NCBI GenBank assembly: GCA_023238725.1
Contig: CM041534.1
Location: 4,972,449-5,036,448, forward strand
Direction: 5' to 3'
DNA: 64,000 bases
From: Scortum barcoo
Taxonomy: Eukaryota; Chordata; Actinopteri; Centrarchiformes; Terapontidae
Positions 59,445-64,000 of the stretch are shown here, one piece after another. Position 1 is the first letter of the stretch, and the number at the start of each line of letters is the position of its first letter. Both the position numbers and the translations under genes were made by a program. Under the pieces are notes generated by a model. The model ran no database searches. It was not told the DNA's origin and worked only from the letters and a program-made list of their open reading frames with translations.

Positions 59445-60345
59445 GAGCTGAATTGAACAGAAGACCCCCAAGGACCACAACAGGTGATACGGGATGCAGG
59501 ACAGCCTCAGGATGACAGAGCAGAGGGGAGCCCCAAAAGTAAAGTGGAGATGAACAACCCCAGAAGGACCCGAAGATAGAAACAAAGACGAGAGAAAAAG
59601 CCCCAGATAACCAAAGGTAAGCCAAAGCAGCACAATGCCTCCTGTATGCTCAGTTTAGTTCACTACAGTCCTTTGAGAAATTTCAACAATTTATCTCAGA
59701 ATCAACAAAAAGTATTTTCTCTTTGATTCAAGATCAACTCCAAGGCCCAAACTGATTATAAAGGCCCCAGAAGACCACAATAGGAGATACAGATGCAGGA
59801 CAGCCCCAGGATGACAAAGCAGATGAGAGACAGCCCACAAACACCAGGATACAACCAAAGATAAAGAACAAATCCAGAGGAACGAGAGAAGCAATGTTCT
59901 GCATATTAACATAAGTATATAGCACTGCTGTCTGGGTCTAATAAGTTGAACTGTGTTTCAATCAGTTTGTGTTTATTTGTGTGTTTTCAGTTAGTGTTGT
60001 CTTTGAAAAAAACGCTCCCAAAGAAGCCCAAAGATGAGAAGACGACCAACTGCTAAAAGACGAAAACGAGATGAAGGAAGCAACGTGTCCATAGGAAACA
60101 AGGAAGAGCACAGCAAGGCTTAAAAGTATGCTAACTCCGCTGTTTTTCATTATTTTGTGTCCAATGTCTGCAGTGACAACATGTAACTACAAATCCTGAG
60201 TTTAGACAAACTGTATAATGTCCTGATACACATCTAAACTTCACCATCTCTGTGTGTATCCCTCCACTCAACCTTTGTAATGTTTGTTTGTTTGTTTCAG
60301 CTGAGAGCAAAAAGCTGGCAGAAGATGTGACTGAAGACTCCATTT
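59445..60345 (+). other. Array of exon-like blocks, possibly the 3' part of the unknown gene
   Basis: Four blocks have acceptor and donor signals. They are 59445-59616 (TTGCAG / AAAG-GTAAGC), 59733-about 59914 (TTCAAG / GTATAT), 59991-60125 (TGTTTTCAG / GTATGC) and from 60301 (TTTGTTTCAG). The last contains ESKKLAEDVTEDSI then TAA. The first two are a duplicated pair: 59463-59540 matches 59763-59838, and one frame of each gives DAGQPQDD. The third carries a Lys/Arg-rich frame (MRRRPTAKRRKRDEG). Stops interrupt any single frame through all blocks. It is either a fast-evolving coding gene or a spliced noncoding RNA. Confidence 0.35.
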
Positions 60346-60439
60346 AAAGAGGACGGGGACGAGTTAGCAGAAAACACTCGGGGCAAAGAGGAAGAATCCT
60401 GCAATAATTATTATAATTCGACTGTAAAAGAGTGCCTAT

Positions 60440-60445
60440 AATAAA
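60440..60445 (+). terminator. Poly(A) signal ending the exon array
   Basis: AATAAA about 90 nt after the last in-frame stop. It supports a plus-strand transcript finishing here. Confidence 0.5.
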
Positions 60446-61807
60446 ATGTCAAAACACCCTTAAACAATTTGGTGTTTTTGTCATGAATTGAAAACAGTCA
60501 TACAAGTCCCACAACAAAACAGAACAAAAGAAACTTCCACCTCCACCTTCTCTTCTTGCTCCAGTTCAACCCACAGTCTCAGTTCCTGAGTATATCACAT
60601 AATACAGTTACAATTTATAATCATTTTGTGTCAAATCAAAACAAAAACTCACTTTAATCAATAAAATGAATACTATAAAAAGTATGTTTTATAGATTTAT
60701 TCCTTTTTATTTTACAGATTTTTTTCCAGTGTTAATTAAATACAAGAAAATATCTATAAAATTACAAAAATTAGCAGAATTTACATGTCTCATGTGAAAT
60801 AACATGAAAACCTTGGGACACCTTTACTTCAAAGTGGTGAGATTAACTCCTCACCATGTGACCATAAGTGAGAGAGATTCATTGTCAAAAATGCAGGGCT
60901 GTGGCTGAAACCAGGCTCAGCCTATGGACTGAAACTTTGAGTTTCATTAGTGACAGGAAATGCGGGGCATAGATTTTTGAGGGTTTTTATTTATTTATAT
61001 TTAACAATGAAACCCAAAATAAACAAAAATCTTTCAACTTCTTTTAAAAAAATGTAAAAAAAGAACACCACTGAAAAAAAAGAAAAAGAAAAAGAAAAAA
61101 AACATTATTGTGATATTTCCACCAACTTAAATTTAGGGGTTAGGGTTTAAGCCACTTTACAATAGAATAAAAAGTCTCCTATAAATTATCATTTTGTATG
61201 TATTTATCTTATTACTATCTCATTTAATGCCTTGGGATGAAATAGATCACAACATTATCTTCATAACATCCAAGGTCTGAATACTTGTTAAATTATTGTT
61301 TATTTATTGTTATTTATTGTTTATTATTATTATTATGTTTAGTAGTAGTAGTAGTAGTAGTAGTATAATGGAAACAACAGTTTAAAATAATCCAGATGCT
61401 CCATGTGGTGTCCATCACAGGGAGACATGGAGGCTGATTCAGATGAAGACACACAGATGAACCTTCTGTAGTTCACCACAGGGGACGCTATTGGGCAGAT
61501 TGTGACGCAACATTACATTTACCTTCAAAAATATAATTTACTTTATTATATTAGATCATACCAGCTATACATATGTTAATCTACTGTCAACTTTAGTATT
61601 TTATTTATTTTTAGTCGGTATTTCTTTTTTCTTTCGCTCCTGGAGTATTACTTCCGGTGCATAGGTCATAGTTATGAGAGGTCAATGTGTCCTTCCACAC
61701 GTGTTTGCTGTAATCTTCTAGAAGCAGCAGTGAGGGCAGCGAGCCGGCTCATTTGTTGTCACTCTCATTTATTGTGTCTTTACAAACCTTAATATTTCTC
61801 TACAGTC
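60446..61807. other. Intergenic region before c1qbp
   Basis: AT-rich DNA with (A)n/(AAAAAG)n near 61070-61100 and (AGT)n at 61343-61365. No exon is supported. The last 200 bp form the c1qbp promoter. Confidence 0.6.
61650..61657 (+). promoter_or_regulatory. ETS/GABP site (ACTTCCGG) in the c1qbp promoter
   Basis: ACTTCCGG lies about 150 bp upstream of the c1qbp ATG. GABP/NRF-2 sites of this form are typical of nuclear genes for mitochondrial proteins. A TCTCTACAG immediately before TC-ATG also looks like a splice acceptor, so a 5' untranslated exon is possible. Confidence 0.5.
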
Positions 61808-64000
61808 ATGTTAAAGTCTGTTGTCCGTGCGGTGGGAGCCGCTGCTCGCCTTTCTTCAGCCTCCACCTCCACAGCCCGGGCTCTGCCGCTCCGCTGCCCG
61901 ACACTGGGCTCCCTCAGCTCGGCGACCACCCGGCCCTTCACCCGGTCCCTCTGGATGTTCAGTAACAGCGGAGCCTCGTCCGGTTACAGGCCCAAACTGT
62001 TCAGCTCCAAAGCGCTCAGTCCGTCCTTGTCGTGCGGATGTGGAGGACTGCACACAGAAGGTAATATTTGATGTTGACAAGTCCTCAGCTATGATAGTTA
62101 GCTTAACCACACGACCAGAGAGAAACACTGTTGGCTGCTCAGAGAAGAGCTCAGCTTCAAAAGCCTGACTTTAATCATTCCTGAAGACACTTAACAGTAA
62201 AACACTGCTCATTTTGCTCTTTTTCCGTTAAATAAAATAAAAGTAATGACTACTTCCTCTCACTGTAAGCAGCTAACAAACATTAGCATTCACCTTCAAA
62301 CATAGGTGATGTACATAGTAATGTATATCTACAGTCTTTACCAGAATAATCAAAAATAAAACTAAAATAAACTAACAGCAACAGTCAATCAGTTGTTAAT
62401 TATTTGTGCCATGTGTTAACATGTGAGACAGCATGATGAGTAACCAGGTGGGGGTTTAAAGGTCAGTCATACTGAGAAGCATCTGTGATATTCAGTGATA
62501 TTTAGATTAACTATTACAATTACACAGTAACAGTCCTTAACGTCAAACTAAGTTAGGTATCAGTCAAATCTAAAGCTTAACACTGTGTATGCTGTGTGAT
62601 GTTAATAATCCATGATGAACCACTGACATCATCAAGAGTGGTGGATTTAAATAGTCAGAGGGAGGAAATGGTCATTGGATAAACCATTGGCTGAGCACAC
62701 ACGCACACACACACACACACATATATGTATGTATATGTGTGTGTGCGTGTGTGTGTGTTACTAATGAGGCAACAGTGCTAGCTACTACACCACTGTGCCA
62801 CCATATATATGTATAATATAATAATATGTGTGTGTGTTTATCACTGTTTCCCAAAGCCTAATGTGGAGTCCTTAAATGTCTTGTTTTGTCCACAACCCAA
62901 AGATACTCCGTTTACTATCATAGAGGACAGAAGAAACTAGAAAACATTTGTATTTGGGAAGCTGGAATCAGAGGATTTGAATTTTTTTTTTTCTTCTAAA
63001 AAAAAAAAAAAGTCTCAAAGCCATTAATCAATTAATGTAATGGTTGCCAACTAACTATTCAATTAATTGACTAATTGTTGCAGCTCTATTTGTAAACTTC
63101 TTTCAAGCGGTTAGAGCCCAGTCACCTGGGGTAAGCTGCAAATGAAACCTGCATCTTCCAGCTGCCTCCGAATAAAATAGATTGAATTTTTCCCAATACA
63201 GATATGTTGTCATAGTCACATAGTCTATTGTGATTATATTAAACAGGTGACAAAGCATTTGGAGATTTCCTGTCTGATGAAATCAAAGAGGAGAAGAAGA
63301 TCCAGAAGAGCAAAATCCTCCCTAAGATGTCGGGGGGATGGGAACTGGAGATGAATGGCACAGAGGCCAAACTCACAAGGAGCATTGCTGGAGAAAAGTA
63401 AGGCTGGTCTCACAGTTGGTGATTATCCAATCCTTGTTGACACACTAACGAGCTCTTGATCTGTCTCCTTACAGAATCACTGTCACATTCAATGTCAACA
63501 ACAGCATTCCTCCTAACTTTGAGGAAGAGGGTGAACAGGGACAGCAGAAGTCAGCAGAGGAGGAGGTGAGTTAAACCTGATGATTTTATATAAAATGGAA
63601 GTATAAAAATATGAACATTAAACTAATTATAATGCTGTTTCTCTTTGCAGCCAGAAATTGTGGCAACACCCAACTTTGTTGTTGAAGTAACGAAACAGGC
63701 TGCAAAACATTCCCTGGTGTTTGACTGCCATTTCCCTGAAGACGAGGTAAACACAGATTGCATTCACTGACATTGTGATAAACATATCAGCTGCCTAATA
63801 TCGACAGCAGCAGCGCACCTCTGACCTTTTCACTCTGACATTTAAGTTTTTGGATTAAATGGAACAGTCTGATTTGCGTTTCGTAGGTGAGTCATGGAGA
63901 AGGAGAAGAGGAGAGCGACATCTTCGCCATCCGTGAGGTCAGTTTCCAGCCTGAAGGAGACTCAGAATGGAAAGAGACCAGCTATACACTCAACACAGAC
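61808..64000 (+). CDS. c1qbp: Complement C1q-binding protein / MAM33 family (3'-partial)
   Basis: C1QBP (p32, gC1qR) is an acidic, doughnut-shaped trimer of the mitochondrial matrix needed for mitochondrial translation and oxidative phosphorylation. It also binds C1q at the cell surface. Exons: 61808-62060 (Arg/Ser/Ala-rich mitochondrial presequence, ending GCGGLHTEG), 63247-63397 (DKAFGDFLSDEIKEEKKIQK, MSGGWELEMNGTEAKL), 63475-63565 (ITVTFNVNNSIPP), 63651-63746 (TPNFVVEVTKQ) and 63887 to the window end (ESDIFAIREVSFQPEGDSEW, YTLNTD). All phases match. The C-terminal helix exon lies beyond the window. The start follows the human layout, with a presequence of about 80 residues before HT(D/E)G. 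It lies downstream of dhx33 on the same strand, as in mammals. Confidence 0.96.
62694..62758. repeat. Palindromic (AC)n-(GT)n microsatellite
   Basis: An AC run with one CG interruption passes through ATATATGTATGTATAT into a GT run with one mirrored CG interruption, so the whole 65 bp can fold as one hairpin. It lies in c1qbp intron 1. Confidence 0.85.

Noticed and set aside
61130..61150. TTAGGG-like units (interstitial telomere sequence)
   Set aside because: Only about two imperfect copies, within chance expectation for AT/G-rich DNA.

Overview
The window is ordinary vertebrate nuclear DNA, most likely from a ray-finned (percomorph-type) fish. Every recognisable gene is split by GT-AG introns. 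The protein sequences are closest to vertebrate CAMKK1, P2RX1, DHX33 and C1QBP. The introns also hold repeat families I associate with teleost genomes: elements with a 'tttatatagcactt' motif, a 'tttattgatccct' retrotransposon tail, and dispersed 'ttttactccactaca' repeats. I see no rRNA, tRNA, CRISPR or viral genome.

Layout. (1) 1-25469, + strand: the kinase and C-terminal part of camkk1; its first exons lie upstream of the window. (2) 25470-30690: 3' flank shared by two convergent genes. (3) 30691-40954, - strand: p2rx1, a complete 12-exon P2X receptor model of 435 residues. (4) 40955-46397: repeat-rich intergenic DNA ending in the dhx33 promoter. (5) 46398-51434, + strand: dhx33, complete, 12 exons, 681 residues. 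(6) 51435-61807: an interval between dhx33 and c1qbp that is short in mammals. Here it carries an unrecognised Ser/Pro-rich spliced gene (56019-58465), a downstream array of exon-like blocks ending in a poly(A) signal (59445-60445), a minisatellite and transposon fragments. (7) 61808-64000, + strand: the first five exons of c1qbp, running off the window end.

The known genes serve separate roles: a Ca2+/calmodulin kinase kinase, an ATP-gated cation channel, a DEAH-box RNA helicase linked to rRNA synthesis and innate sensing, and a mitochondrial matrix acidic protein. They match the gene content of human 17p13.2. The main oddities are as follows. The camkk1 catalytic exon lies in a stretch (about 14367-15420) where short blocks recur in the same order 190-245 bp later, and a one-base insertion sits in the preceding exon; both look like assembly damage. 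camkk1 has an unreported-looking 48-nt cassette exon. The gene between dhx33 and c1qbp appears to have grown by local tandem duplication of an intron-exon boundary. Several splice acceptors have TG microsatellites where a pyrimidine tract is expected.
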